Source: Nymphalis io
Lineage: Eukaryota > Arthropoda > Insecta > Lepidoptera > Nymphalidae
Direction of reading: 5' to 3'
NCBI RefSeq assembly: GCF_905147045.1
Contig: NC_065891.1
Coordinates: forward strand, 14,331,001 to 14,395,000
DNA length: 64,000 nt
Part shown: positions 22,258 through 33,443 of the stretch, piece after piece
Layout of the letters: every line of letters begins with the position of its first letter
Numbering within the stretch: the first letter of the stretch is position 1
The notes under the pieces: generated by a model
Told to the model about the DNA's origin: nothing
Seen by the model: only the letters and a program-made list of their open reading frames with translations
Databases searched by the model: none
Program-made: the position numbers and the translations under genes

Positions 22258-22401
22258 TAGACGAGATGGCCCAGTGGTAAGAACGTGTGAATCTTAGCCG
22301 ATGATCGTGGGTTCAAACCCGGGCAAGCACCACTGAATTTTCATATGCTTAATTTGTGATTATAATTCATCTCGTGCTTTACGGTGAAGGAAAACATCAT
22401 C
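22258..22401 (+). mobile_element. SINE-B copy, 3'-truncated
   Basis: The tRNA-like head is intact: GATGGCCCAGTGGTAAGAAC (A box) and GTGGGTTCAAACCCGGG (B box), then CACCACTGAATTTTCATATG. Similarity stops after GGTGAAGGAAAACATCATC. The whole 3' half and the tail are missing, which is not the usual truncation for reverse transcription from the 3' end. Confidence 0.9.
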
Positions 22402-22509
22402 AACATTAAACAAATAATATGAAATGCAACTTAAGCTATATACCTATACTAGCTCCGCTTAACTAGTATGCTTCGACAACAAAAGCAAATAACAAAGTTT
22501 ATTGTAACG

Positions 22510-22675
22510 CTGAAGGGCAATAATAATTTTTATTCAGATTTGAAGGACGATTGACTGTAATTATAGGCTCGAGGGTAATAACATATTATACCCTATTTTT
22601 AGCGGCACATTGAAAATAAAGGGGCTGAAACTGACCACTTACTTACTTACAGGTTGTAACCATTTGTTCATCTGT
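22510..22675 (+). mobile_element. SINE-A relic, very diverged
   Basis: TTTGAAGGACGATTGACTGT followed by AATTATAGGCTCGAGGG, and later CTGACCACTTACTTACTTAC and CATTTGTTCATCTG, follow SINE-A order but with many changes and deletions. Confidence 0.5.
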
Positions 22676-23077
22676 GTTCCGTTCCGTTCCGTTCCTATAA
22701 TAAATCCCGTTCCGATCTTATAAAAAATAAAAACCCTATAATAAATTAAAAAAAAAAAACGGATATAAATTTCAATTAATACCTTCCAATAAATATGTCA
22801 AGAAAACTCCTGACCTGTTGTTTATTCTTGTTTTCTGGAATTTAAAACATTTTACTTGATTAAAGATAAAATTTACATCTTTCTAAAAGGGTCTGCCTTT
22901 TAAACGAAAAACTCGGTTTCTACAGACTGAACTTTAATGAGTTCCCATCAGTCTGTAGGGGATTTATTCCCAATACACATTCACTAAAGATTTATTTTAC
23001 TAAATACTTATTTTCTACAATGCAATGAACATGTAACTAGTACAATGCAAATGAAACCTAGTTTTAACATTTATATT

Positions 23078-23330
23078 GAGCTGGTTGGCGTGGTTGGTAG
23101 ATACTTGCCTTTCACGCCGAAGGTTGTGGGTTCGATTCCCACCCGGGAGAGACATTTGTGTGCATGAACATGTCTGTTTGTCCCGAGTCTGGGTGTAATT
23201 ATCTATATAAGTATGTATTTACAAAAGAAAAGTAATATATGTAGTATATCAGTTGTCTGGTTTCCATAGCACAAGCTTTGTACAAGCTTAATTTGGTATC
23301 AGATGGCCGTGTGTGAAAAATGTCCTAGGA
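23078..23330 (+). mobile_element. SINE-D copy, full length
   Basis: Head: GTTGGCGTGGTTGGTAGATA (A-box side), CCTTTCACGCCGAAGG (anticodon arm with a TTC at the Glu position), GGGTTCGATTCCCACCC (B box). Body: TGTCTGTTTGTCCCGAGTCT to GTGTGTGAAAAATGTCC. It ends directly in a (TA)n microsatellite. It is a SINE, not a tRNA gene, because the head lacks a paired acceptor stem. Confidence 0.88.
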
Positions 23331-23363
23331 TATATAATAATATATATATATATATATATATTA
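23331..23363. repeat. (TA)n microsatellite at SINE-D tail
   Basis: A run of TA units, with one TAATAA interruption, sits where other SINE-D copies carry a short (ATT)n tail. It probably grew from the tail. Confidence 0.8.
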
Positions 23364-23985
23364 AGATACTGGATACGTTTCAGCTTCAGCAGTACTAGAC
23401 AATCACATTATTAATATAACTAAATACTATAATTATTAAATATTTTATTTTACATTGAGTCATATATTTATAATATTATCGTAGATTTCTTAAATCTAAG
23501 TAACTAAGTAACTCTTACAAACTTCGAAAAGGAAATTAAGTTTGATTTGATAGGCGGCTGCTGTCGGTGTTAACAAACTATCCCAAAAATTTCAGTTCCA
23601 AAATTGTATCCGAGCTGAAGGCTCGTTACTTCTGTCTGGGTATTGGAATATATCTCACATCACTTCGAGGAAAGCTACTCGTTTTAGTTGACTTCAAAAA
23701 CGCGTTAATATTTGGCTTTATATTTTTATTCATGTTTCTCGACAGCTTCACTGTTTATTAATTTATTTTTTCTAAATAGATTAAGCGTACATTATAAGTC
23801 GTGTCATGTACTCGGAAGATCTCATGGTGTGGCACGAGGGTATGTTGTCACTATATAAGAAGTGTTTTATACTTCTCACAGCACCAGTTTTAAGATTGAA
23901 ATGTTTATCAGTATAGGTTTAGTAATTATATAAACCAAAAAGGCAGCATCTGCGTATGTCGTATTATGTATTGACATTTATTTTT
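23364..23985. other. Stretch without recognised gene
   Basis: AT-rich. A 64-codon frame at 23567-23761 has a hydrophobic end but no start context or motif that I would defend. Confidence 0.45.
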
Positions 23986-24218
23986 GCCGAGATGGCCCAG
24001 TGGTAAGAATTCGTGAATCTTAACCGATGATCGTGGGTTCAGGCCCGAGCAAGGTCTAAGGCATGTGTCTAATTTCACTAAAATTCTGCCACATGTGTAT
24101 TCCATCAACCCGCATAGGAGCAGCGTGGTGGAATAAGCTCCAAACCTCGTCCTTCTCCTCAAAAAGGGAGAGGATGGTTTAGCCCAGCCCAGGGGGACAT
24201 TCACAAGCTGTTACTGTA
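23986..24218 (+). mobile_element. SINE-B copy with internal deletion
   Basis: The head GCCGAGATGGCCCAGTGG and GATCGTGGGTTCAGGCCCG are present. The segment from CACCACTG to GAGGAAACCT is deleted. The 3' part continues from CATGTGTCTAATTTCAC to CACAAGCTGTTACTGT. The B box has a G for an A. Confidence 0.88.
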
Positions 24219-24542
24219 TTTCTTTATGGTATTTTGTTTACACAAAAGAAGTTACGGTTTGTATTCTTTATAAAAAACGAATTAGTCGTTACAGCGCTCT
24301 GTTAAAAACTTGTTTGATCATTTAACTATTTTGAGTTACAACGCTTTTAAATATTTATTTGAAAAGTTTTTTAAACTAAAAATATTTTTAATAAAGTATC
24401 AAGATTACTATTCTTTCATTTAATATTACGGAAATAAATCATTCGATTATCTATAATATAATATAAGTGTATAATTATACACTATTTATATTACGCTATT
24501 GCTTGATGCTGTGAGCCACTTGTTGAATACTTATCAAATACT

Positions 24543-24828
24543 GGTGGTAGAGCTTTGTGCAAGCTCGTCTGGGTAGGTACCACCCACTCATCAGATATTT
24601 TACCGCAAAACAGCAGTACTTGGTATTGTTGTGTTCCGGTTTGAAGGGTGAGTGAGCCAGTATAATTACAGGCACAAGGGACATAACAGTTCCCAAGGTT
24701 GGTGGCGCATTGGTGATGTAAGCGATGATTAACATTTCTTACAAAGACAATGTCTAAGGGCGTTGGTGACCACTTATCATCAGGTGGGCCCATATGCTTG
24801 TCCGCCTTCCTATTCTATAAAAAAAAAT
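24543..24828 (+). mobile_element. SINE-A copy, full length
   Basis: Starts GGTGGTAGAGCTTTGTGC and ends with TTCCTATTCTATAAAAAAAA. AAATACT flanks both ends (24536-24542 and 24825-24831, the second overlapping the A tail), a likely 7-bp target duplication. The two minus-strand frames of 100 and 79 codons that cover it are repeat translations. Confidence 0.93.
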
Positions 24829-24997
24829 ACTCGTAATTTCAAGATGGTCTATAAACTAAAATACGTAAATTTTTAAAAAGTGTTTTGAGCTTAGGTAAAT
24901 TCAAATTAAAAGGTAGATTTTAAGGCTGTAGATCAATCTGTAGGTTGGACAAACAAAACGTACGTCATTTTTTGTAAAAAAAATCTTGGTAGTATCA

Positions 24998-25065
24998 TCA
25001 GTTGGAAGTGTGTGCACTCCCATGCATCGAAAAGCACGTAAAGTCGTTCGTTCTGCGTGTAAACT
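24998..25065 (+). mobile_element. SINE-C fragment
   Basis: AGTTGGAAGTGTGTGCACTC and CGAAAAGCACGTAAAGTCGT match the middle of SINE-C. The head and 3' end are absent. Confidence 0.6.
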
Positions 25066-25289
25066 GTTTACAGTCGTTTAAACGTCTAACAAAACATATA
25101 ACCTCTTTGGATTCGTTTAATAACACTAATACGTACGAGTTCATAATCACGGAATTATTCTCAGCTCTAACTCGGCTGTAGTTAGTTATTATATAATCTC
25201 AGTCACTAGTAAATCGTGTAGGTTAACAAGTCTCTATATATTGTACAGCCTTGTGTATAAGTAGAGAGATCCTCTTTGGTCTCTGAAGA

Positions 25290-25400
25290 CGAAATGTAAT
25301 TAATTCCCGCGGTAACATGTTGCGGGACCGAATTAACAATTACAGCTGATGTTAGAGTCTTATTGACTTTAATTAAACGAATAATTTATTTAAACACGAA
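25290..25400. promoter_or_regulatory. Possible regulatory block
   Basis: A unique sequence with CCCGC...GCGGG inverted words around GTAACATGTT, an ACAGCTGATG E-box and several TTAATTAA/AATTAAC homeodomain-like sites. No repeat similarity. This is only a suggestion based on motif density. Confidence 0.18.
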
Positions 25401-25752
25401 CGCCAAAGTAGGCTCGTTTTCTTTGAATACCAGTTTATAAATGTTTAAGTAAGATTAAATTAATATTATTTCACTGTTAATATTTGAAACCTATTTTCGT
25501 TTTTTTTTTGATGCTCTATATTATGTAAAAAAGGATTATATGATCAATTAACACATATGTACATATGTTATTTTGATGATTCAAAAAAAATATGTCTAAT
25601 TTAGTTAATGTTATTTATTAACATTTTTTAAAGTTAATAACTATTTTGATATTTAGTTTAAAAAACAAAAAAATAATACAATTTAAAAAAAATGTGGCGG
25701 TACCCTATGAAACGACCGGTATAACCGGTATTCATTTGAATAGAAAGGCAAA

Positions 25753-25791
25753 TGATGGTACCTACCCAGACGGACTTGCACAAATCCCTAG
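25753..25791 (-). mobile_element. SINE-A 5'-end fragment
   Basis: GATGGTACCTACCCAGACGG and ACTTGCACAAATCCCTA are the minus strand of the SINE-A 5' end. Only about 40 bp remain. Confidence 0.6.
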
Positions 25792-26257
25792 CACGAAGTG
25801 GCCTTAAGCGTAGATGTATAAACGCACACTAACTGGTTTGTTTATCGAAATAATAATCATGATTGAACTTCAAAGAATAAAAAATAATTGTGATGATACT
25901 TTCTTACATAATATAGTTTAAGGAAAAAAATCAAGACACAAAAACACAACATAAATATGTTCTTAATATATTAAATATGTAAACAATTTAACACGAAGAG
26001 TAATATTTATTTTCACAGCCAACAATTTACAATGCTTATACGTTTGTTATATTCCATTTCAAAGAATATGGGTAAGATTACTAGACAGTGTTTTAAATTA
26101 GAAGTGTTATATTACGAATACGCTACATATATGCAGCATAATATAATTATCTACGAGATATTACAAGCGAATATAAATTTGATTAAGCGGTTTAAGCGTT
26201 TCTTATTATTTACTAAAATAAACTACATCGTACATTCTTCATGAAAGTTGAGATGAC

Positions 26258-26357
26258 ATGCCATAGACATCGGCAGATGAAATATTAACCGTCCCTTAAA
26301 TATTGCTGTATGAATATCTAATGAGTAAAGGGCTTGTACAAAGCGCTACCACTAAAA
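26258..26357 (-). mobile_element. SINE-A relic with deletions
   Basis: The minus strand keeps GCCATAGACAT, AAATATTAACCGTCCC, TGAATATCTAATGAGTAAAG and GGCTTGTACAAAGCGCTACC in SINE-A order, with the middle missing. Confidence 0.55.
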
Positions 26358-26977
26358 TAAATTATATCACCAAGATGTCACTACATTAAACAATAGTACT
26401 TATTAAATAAAAATGTATTTTATATCCTTATAGCTCCAATTATGTAATAAAACGTATATTTTAAAACGTTAATGCAATAAGGATTATCCATTATCATACA
26501 AAAGCGCTTCACCTCATCATCAATATTAAGATGTATCGATCGACCTTCGAAGTTCAAATTCCCAATATTCAAGTTTGGCAATATGATACACATGTACTAA
26601 TATATGTACGGCTACTTTTGGAACATCCTGTATGCGGATCAGGTTAACACGACGGAAGTTCATAGCTAAGAGCTCCTAAGTCTCGAGGGATGTTAGATCT
26701 TATGTTTAAACAAGTATTATACAAATAACTTTTATTATTAGGGATAATACCGATATTCTACTTCAAAGCATTTTCTTGTAATCGATCATTACTCGACGAT
26801 TTTGTTTAATATACTTTAAACTATATGTTTCATTTTGATATGGTTTTCAAGATTATTTAAATAATTTATATGGAAAGGTTATTGTATATTCATAAAGAAA
26901 AAAAAAAAAGAATTTACGTGTATGTAACAACTAGAACGTGTAGGAAAGCTTCATGCGCAGGCTGCGTACGGCGGAGG
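26358..26977. other. Stretch without recognised gene
   Basis: AT-rich unique DNA. Nothing recognised apart from short palindromic words. Confidence 0.4.
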
Positions 26978-27510
26978 GTTTTTTTTAGCTTATTGCCGTC
27001 CACTGCTGGACGAAAGCCTTCCCCATATAACGCCAACCATAAGGATCTTAGGCACCCCGCATCCACCCCGTACCTGCCACCTTTTTCAAATCGTCGGTCC
27101 GCCTTGCCGCAGGGCGTCCTAGATTACGTCTGCCTTAGCGTGGTCTCCACTCTAATACATGTTAGCTCTATCAGCCATCAATGCGCCTGGTGACATGGCC
27201 AGCTCACTTCCACTTCAACGTGCAAATTCTACGCGTGATTTGTGACTTTAGGTCTCTAGTAACTGTCCTCATTTTGGATTCTAAGTGCCAAAGAAACCCC
27301 AAGCATCGCGCATTCCATAGCTCGCTGAGCGATCTTAAACTTGTAGACCAAGTCTACGGTAAGTGTCCACGTTTCGGCACCGCAAGTCATTACAGGCAGG
27401 ACGCGCTGATTAAATAACTTTTTCTTAAGCGACTGTGGGGTCGACGATTCAAAATTATGACGCAACCTCTCGAATGCTGCCGAAGAGATTGCTCAGCACG
27501 ATTCTAATTA
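26978..27510 (-). pseudogene. RTE-type LINE ORF2 C-terminal relic
   Basis: On the minus strand, LKKKLFNQRVLPVMTCGAET and AQRAMECAMLGVSL are hallmark words of RTE-type retrotransposon ORF2 after the reverse transcriptase core. They lie in the 69-codon frame 27256-27465. Further along in other frames are LKWK-stop-AGHVTRR, GRPAARRTDDLKKVAG and VQQWTAIS, the usual end of the protein. A stop replaces the Trp in the LKWKWAGH-type motif, and frameshifts separate the blocks. A short A run (plus-strand T run, 26977-26986) marks the 3' end. The RT palm and endonuclease are missing. Confidence 0.8.
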
Positions 27511-28369
27511 AAAGTTAAAATAAAAAAATTATGTCACTGAAAAGAATTTCAAAAACTCTGCGTAAAGGAAGGAAGCAAACTTCAATTTGGCGTGGAATTT
27601 GTTGTCGGTTTTTAGCATATACGCTGCAGTCAGCTCTTATCCTGGTGTTTGAATTTAAAACAGAGTGGATGCCGTTATATTTTTACATTTATTTTTATTT
27701 TAAAGGAAGTTGATTTGTTTTATGAGCATTTTGAAGCTTCAATCTATTATAGCGTTGTTTGGAGCCTTAACTTTCTAGATAAAAAGGTGGTCTGCATCAT
27801 CACACATGACTGTACTATTTCGGAATAAACACTTTTGGTGGTTTATTATATACGTTCAACATTTTTTTAAAGTTTATATTTAAAAATATTTAGAATGAAG
27901 TCATGTCCTCGCGCAAGTCAAGATGAGTAACTTATTTTAATACGTCAGGTAAAACAAAGCCTTAATTTAAAATCTTCTAAGACCTAAAGATAGCACAAAG
28001 GATATCACTCTGATATTGCGAGGATGTTGTGCGAATATTGCAAGAAAATGTTCTTATCGTTATGAAAAATTTTCACGAAGCAATTTACTGTCGAGTTTGT
28101 GAAAAGTATTTTTAAAGAACAGTTCATTCAGTTTTCTACAAGAAAAACTTTATTAAAAATGCAGTAATAAACATGATTTTTCAATATTAAAAGTGTAATA
28201 ACAGGGCAGATGGATTGATCTATCCCGCAAATAGAACATCTGGATTGTAATCGAAGTTCGAGTATCAAATCATTAAGTTCAAACCACTGAGTATCATGCA
28301 TTTGTGTTTTAAACTCATTCTGCATCTATCGCATAATATTCTTCATGTAATTCTCCGTAATCTTCTTTC
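27511..28369. other. Stretch without recognised gene
   Basis: AT-rich. Frames at 27531-27713 and 28128-28325 have no motif and look like chance. Confidence 0.45.
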
Positions 28370-28427
28370 AGAGAGGAGAGGGAGAGAAGAGGCTATGCCC
28401 AGCAGTGAGAAATTCACAGACCGTTAT
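28370..28427 (+). mobile_element. SINE-B 3' fragment
   Basis: GAGAGGAGAGGGAGAGAAGA followed by GCCCAGCAGTGAGAAATTCA and CAGACCGTTATA matches the last 60 bp of SINE-B. Confidence 0.65.
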
Positions 28428-29335
28428 ATATTAAGAATGTAGATAATGGTCAATATAAAACTTAAGCATGCTATAACTTACTTAAACTTAGGTCTTTCGT
28501 TGTTTTATGATTAATACAATTCCAGAATATTCACCTTCCACGACCAGCCGGGTCTTGCCGCCTACGTCGTGTCTGGTAATAATCAGTATGAAATTATTTT
28601 AAAACAACAATAAAACATTTCGCTACGCTTTATAAAATATATTACTTATAGCAATCGTTTCGTAGTGATATTTACGGCTTATTGACGTAAGACAAATAAA
28701 TAAATAAAATTCAGGGAATGTTTGATAAATGAAATTCACTATATTTTGACGTATTTGAAGTAAACTTAATGTTTCATAAAATCTAACGATATATGCTCAT
28801 GTATTGTTACATTATTAAAACATGTAACATTATTAAAATAGCAACCCTAGTACACAACATACAGAAACACGATATTTCAAATTGCTTAGTTGTTCATAGA
28901 GGTCCAAGGTATCCTCGTACTACGCTCCCTAAAGATCTATTCACTCTCAAATTATCGTGACTTTAAGCTAATAAACTTAGCAATAAGGTCTATTTTAGTT
29001 TGCATGACTAATGACCATTGAACTTTTTCAAACTACGAGTATACATATCAGCTACATTTTAATTTTTTCTTGGCGGATAAAAAGACTAGTTATGTGTTCT
29101 TAGTTAAAGATAATTAAAGGTAAAATGTTATTTTTTAATTATCGTAACATGTTTGCACGTTCAAGAAGTCCAAAATGTAATATATTTTTAACATTCCTTA
29201 GGATAAAGTCACTTAGCACGAAACTATATTTCTAGTCATACATTTCACTAATCAAAATTTTCAAAATCAAGTAGTCAAAATTTTTTCTTACAAAATTTAA
29301 ATCTGTTCAAAAAAATCTTAAGCGTTACAAATACA
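28428..29335. other. Stretch without recognised gene
   Basis: AT-rich DNA with no recognisable repeat or coding-like frame. Confidence 0.45.
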
Positions 29336-29488
29336 TCAAGTGCGTCCCCAGTAGACTTTAGTTGTACATTCAATAAAGGCGAGCACTCTAGGAAATCCCT
29401 TCTGAATTATAGACTGAAACATCTCATTAGGCAGATTTACTGCACGTGAGATTGTTGCTGCGCCAAAATTGTTGCCCACCTCAGCCAT
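29336..29488 (-). pseudogene. Possible Harbinger-type transposase relic
   Basis: A 50-codon minus-strand frame with an ATG start reads GAATISRAVNL and then GFPRVLAFIECTTKV. This resembles the helix-turn-helix 'TVSRxV' and the 'FPxVIGAIDCTH' region (first catalytic Asp) of PIF/Harbinger transposases, with the region between them deleted and Glu at the Asp position. Flanking terminal repeats were not found. This is tentative, since the match is to a family pattern recalled from memory. Confidence 0.3.
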
Positions 29489-29849
29489 TTACATATAAAT
29501 TACACGCCAAGCTTCCTTTATGTATTAACTACAAAAGCGGGCCTAACTTCTAAAGTTAACGATTGAGGAATTCAGCACTTTTAGCTTAAGAATTATATTT
29601 TGTCTTTTAAGTTAAAATAGCACGCAACATACATTCTCAGTGAATATGTACTGAGTGTTCGTATGGTTTTGTTTTCAATGTACATAATAAAAATAACAGA
29701 TTTTTTAGGTTTTTTTTCAAATTATTTAGTTAACAAACTTGGACGACCTTAGAAAATATTAATGTAATGCCAAATGTTAAGGTGACAACCATCCTCTACA
29801 GAAGCTGACGCTAAGCGAATTATTTATCATCATAATCAATTCTTAAAAC

Positions 29850-30310
29850 CACGGGATCTAAGATATTATGTTCCTTGTGCCTGTAAGCCGAAATGGCCTA
29901 GTAGTTAGAACGCACGAATCTTAACCGATGCTCGTGGGTTCAAACCCGGGCAAGCACCACTGAATTTTCATGTGCTTAATTTGTCTTCATAAATGATATC
30001 GTGCTTGACGGCGAAGGAAAACATCGTGAAGAAACCTGCATGTGTCTAATTTCATTGAAATTCTGCCACATGTGTATTCTACCAATACGCATTGGAGCAG
30101 CGTGGTGGAAAAAGCTCCAAACCTTCTCCTCAAAAGGGAAAGCAGGCCTTAGCCCAGCAGTGGGACTTTAACAGGCTGTTACTGTACTGTACTGTTGTGC
30201 CTGTAATAAAAAATATTCTGACTGAGCAATATCTACAATCTGGGTTACCTGAAATACAAAAACTACTATTCCAGGTGGTGCCTACCAGACGGGTTTGCAC
30301 ACAGCTCTAT
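29850..30310 (-). mobile_element. SINE-A copy split by SINE-B
   Basis: The 3' side (plus strand CTAAGATATTATGTTCCTTG) is left of a SINE-B. The 5' side (GGTGGTGCCTACCAGACGGG, TTGCACACAGCTCTATC) continues to the right. Divergence is high, so the host copy is old, while the SINE-B inside is younger. Confidence 0.75.
29887..30194 (+). mobile_element. SINE-B copy, full length, nested in SINE-A
   Basis: Head GCCGAAATGGCCTAGTAG, then GGGTTCAAACCCGGGCAAGC, body, then a GTTACTGTACTGTACTG tail. It is flanked by an exact 12-bp duplication TTGTGCCTGTAA (29875-29886 and 30195-30206). The A box has changes (TAGTAG for TAGTGG). The 87-codon plus frame here is a SINE translation. Confidence 0.95.
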
Positions 30311-31083
30311 CAACGGTTAATAGCCAAACTGATTGCGACTCATTTATTTGTTTGATCATTTCAAACTTTTATTACAATTTGAAAGTTACATCATGAATAA
30401 CAAAAATAATAAAATTAAATTGTCTATATGTAAACATTACGACTTATGAAAGAACCTCAACATTTCAAATAAATTTTATGATCAACAAGTCATCAAGTTA
30501 TAATTTTAACCAGAAAACTGTAAGAGAGGGTTGCTGTAGAGAGGGTACTTACTTTTAAAGCTAACGATAATACAGTTTAATATATTAAATTTTGTTTTAC
30601 TATATTATATATTCAAATTTTGAAAAAAGTTAGAATTTTTTTTCAATTTACACACAATCCCTATTCAAGTGTCGGTTAGTCTAGGTGTCGGTTAGCAAAC
30701 CTTGTTGGAATTGAAACAAAATTAATATGACGTTATTTTAAGACTAAGTTCCTATAAAAACTTATCTTTAAAGAATCTCAAATTTAGTCCTAAGGGAACA
30801 ATTCGCGAGAATCGTATGAGATGAAGCTTAAAGAAAACTATAAATCGTTTAAGTAAAATGTTTCAAGTTAATATAGTATGCGATGGTCGCAATATAACCT
30901 ACTGCTTAAGCAATGTAACTTTAAACTTTGTGAATTTGTAACCACGAAGTTACAAAGTTGTTTTATTCAAAAAGTACTTTCAGTTATTTACAAAGTTATT
31001 GCCGAAGTTCTCATAAAGTTTGAATTAGTACATTATTTTTTTACCTTGACTATAGTAAATCATATTAAAAGAATTATTTATCA
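30311..31083. other. Stretch without recognised gene
   Basis: AT-rich. The words GTGTCGGTTAG occur twice in tandem near 30670-30695, a minor duplication. No gene recognised. Confidence 0.45.
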
Positions 31084-31355
31084 CTGATAGGGCTTTGTGC
31101 AAGTTCGTCTGGGTAGGTACTACCCACTCATTAGATATTCTACCGTAATACAGCAGTACTTGGTAAGGTTGTGACACTGGCCCACTCAGTGGCCAGTGTA
31201 ATTACAGGCACATAGGACATAACATCGTAGTTCCCAAGGATGGTGGCGCATTGGCAATGTAAGCGATGGTTAACATTTCTTACAATGTCAATGTCGATGG
31301 GCTTTGGTGACAACATCAGGTGGCCCATATGTTCGTTCGCCTACCTATACTAAAT
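31084..31355 (+). mobile_element. SINE-A copy, nearly full length
   Basis: From TAGGGCTTTGTGCAAGTTCG to CATCAGGTGGCCCATATG and CGCCTACCTATAC. The region after CTTGGTA is rearranged and the GTTCCGGTTTGAAGG part is lost. The poly(A) is replaced by TAAATATATA. Confidence 0.88.
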
Positions 31356-31995
31356 ATATATTTGCTAATATAAGAAACCAAAAAGAATCTCATTTTAATA
31401 TGATAATATCCTTGTCATTTGTTAAATATTTTTATGCTGCATTTCTTATGGGATTACTGCAAAACTATATAAACACAATCGAAATATATTTATAGTTAAG
31501 GTTTTTTATAAGTATATTATTTTTCTAATACTAATTATAACTACTAAGTGAACCATGGTAACTATTTATAAATAAGATTCTAAATATGGCCCTGTTTCAC
31601 ACACACACACTTTATATCAAGATTTGCAACTTTGCTAAAAATAATTGCATTGGTTTTCGGTTACGTTTACGGTTTAAGGCATATAACAATTATTTATTTT
31701 TCTTGAATTGTTTTTGGATTTTAGTTAAAATAAATATTTATACAGGTATTTACGAGGAGAACAAGGTGGTATGTATTTTGCTTAGGAGCATGCTTTGTTT
31801 GTTTAATATAAAGTCTGATTTATGCAATCAGTATAAATGTAAATTATAGATGCAGGGTTTACTTTCATATGAGTGTGTATATTTTTTTGTTATTTAAATT
31901 CTAGACAGTAAGATATATTTTACTCGCAAACCAGATTAAATAAAAAAATAAAACCTCGGATTGGCACTGTTTCGTTCGATCCATTTGTTTTATAT
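31356..31995. other. Stretch without recognised gene
   Basis: AT-rich with a short (CA)n at about 31599-31610. The frame at 31586-31849 begins with this repeat and shows no motif. Confidence 0.45.
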
Positions 31996-32300
31996 TGTCA
32001 ATACCATTGTCTAGTGGCTTAAAATCCAGCAGATTCCCCGTCCTGGGCTCAAAGCGTGGGTTGGCCTAATAAATAAATATTGGATTTTTCTGTCGAAAAA
32101 TTCTCAAAAAAGAGTCTGGATGTTGGCAGTGCCTTTAACCCACTCGGAATGTATGAAAAGAAATTACTCCCGTGCCTTTCGTTCCATTAGATTATAAAAG
32201 TGAGAATAAACGGTACTTGTGCTCTTTATTTCCTGCCCACTGCGCAGGAAATAAAGAGTCTCTCTTGAGAATGGTCAAGAGGAATTAATCATCACCGTGT
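31996..32300 (+). mobile_element. SINE-C copy, old, with internal hairpin
   Basis: A degenerate head (CATTGTCTAGTGGCTTAAAA, CCGTCCTGGGCTCAAAGCG) is followed by GGATTTTTCTGTCGAAAAAT and AAAGAGTCTGGATGTTGGC and then TCTCTCTTGAGAATGG. These are in SINE-C order. A 15-bp perfect inverted repeat (32222-32236 and 32244-32258, 7-nt loop) lies near the 3' part and is absent from the younger copies at 53.2 and 62.4 kb. Confidence 0.7.
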
Positions 32301-33048
32301 TGTTACTTACTTAGGCTAAGTCGCCTACATCGATTTTAATACTGGTCTATATTTCGCATCTGTCGGATAACTTTCTTAAGGTTTCTTTAGTTTGAAATAA
32401 TATCAATTTTTAAGTCTAAGCTTTTAAAACTCTTATCAAATTTTTTTGCCGTTGCGTGATGCTCGACTTAAGTAAGTTATTTTTTTTTATACCGAGGGTA
32501 TAATATTTTAAATATTATATTTTAGCCTTGTAATATAATTCCGTGGTTGTGAATAACTCGGCAATTTTATAAGAAGAATAACGCTCGCTCGGTATTATAT
32601 TTTATTTTTTGCGCTTTATAATTGTAATATAACTTTTACGTAAATTGAGCGAGGAAGAGCTCGAACCGTCAGTTTTTCGTTGTATAATTTAACTTTATTT
32701 ATTCGATGTTATTAAAAGGCTTACCAATTATAAAAAAAGCTTAGGAAATAAAATTATATTATGTTGCTGTAGACTAGCTGTAATCCTCGGATTTACCCGC
32801 ATTATCTTTGTATAATAAATATCTTTAAACCTAACAATATTAACGGAAGCAAAACAGTACTTTAGCATATCCCCGATAATTTCGAAGAAATCCTGTAAAT
32901 AGATTTCAGTTATTATGATTATAATTACCAACTTTTGTGACTAAAATGTAAATAGCAGTAGAAAAAGGTATATAAACTTTAATTTACTATAATTTTTGAT
33001 AGAGTTGACTGATTTTGAAGAAATAATAACGAAACGTTACCGTTCACT
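32301..33048. other. Stretch without recognised gene
   Basis: AT-rich. No element recognised; the short frame at 32728-32931 has no motif. Confidence 0.45.
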
Positions 33049-33352
33049 TGGTGGTAAGGTTTTTTACAAACCCGTCTGGGTACCACCTATTCATCATATT
33101 ATATTCTACCGCCAAGGTGTAATGTTTAGTCCATACTAAACATAAACACCAACCAGAACACAACAATTTGTGTTCTCGTTTGAAGAGTGAGGGAGACAGT
33201 GTAACTACTGACATAAGGGACGTAACATCTTAGTTCTCAAGGTTGGTGGCGCATTGGCGATGTAAGAGTTAGTTAATGCAAATGTCTATGGACGGTGGTG
33301 ACCATTAATATCAGGCAGCTCACTTGCCAGTCTGCCGAGCACAATAAAAAAA
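33049..33352 (+). mobile_element. SINE-A copy with insertion, old
   Basis: GGTGGTAAGGTTTTTTAC, CCCGTCTGGGTACCACC, TTGGTGGCGCATTGGCGATG and GGACGGTGGTGACCA are SINE-A landmarks. About 35 extra bases with TTTAGTCCATACTAAACAT lie after CTACCGCC. The 18-nt 3' motif has decayed; a short A run remains. Confidence 0.85.
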
Positions 33353-33443
33353 GGATTATTCCCTATATTATCACAAGTATTCAAAATTTGAGTTCTTATA
33401 AGCAATTGTTTTTCTTGTATTTATGCCTTCATAGACGTGTTGT

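Noticed and set aside
23078..23150. Possible functional tRNA-Glu gene (anticodon TTC arm, B box)
   Set aside because: The acceptor stem does not pair, the sequence continues into the SINE-D body, and the same head occurs in other SINE-D copies.
24491..24793. 100-codon open frame recurring in similar form at 7934-8245 and 56357-56674
   Set aside because: All three are the same SINE-A read on one strand. The recurrence reflects the repeat, and the frame has no conserved start.
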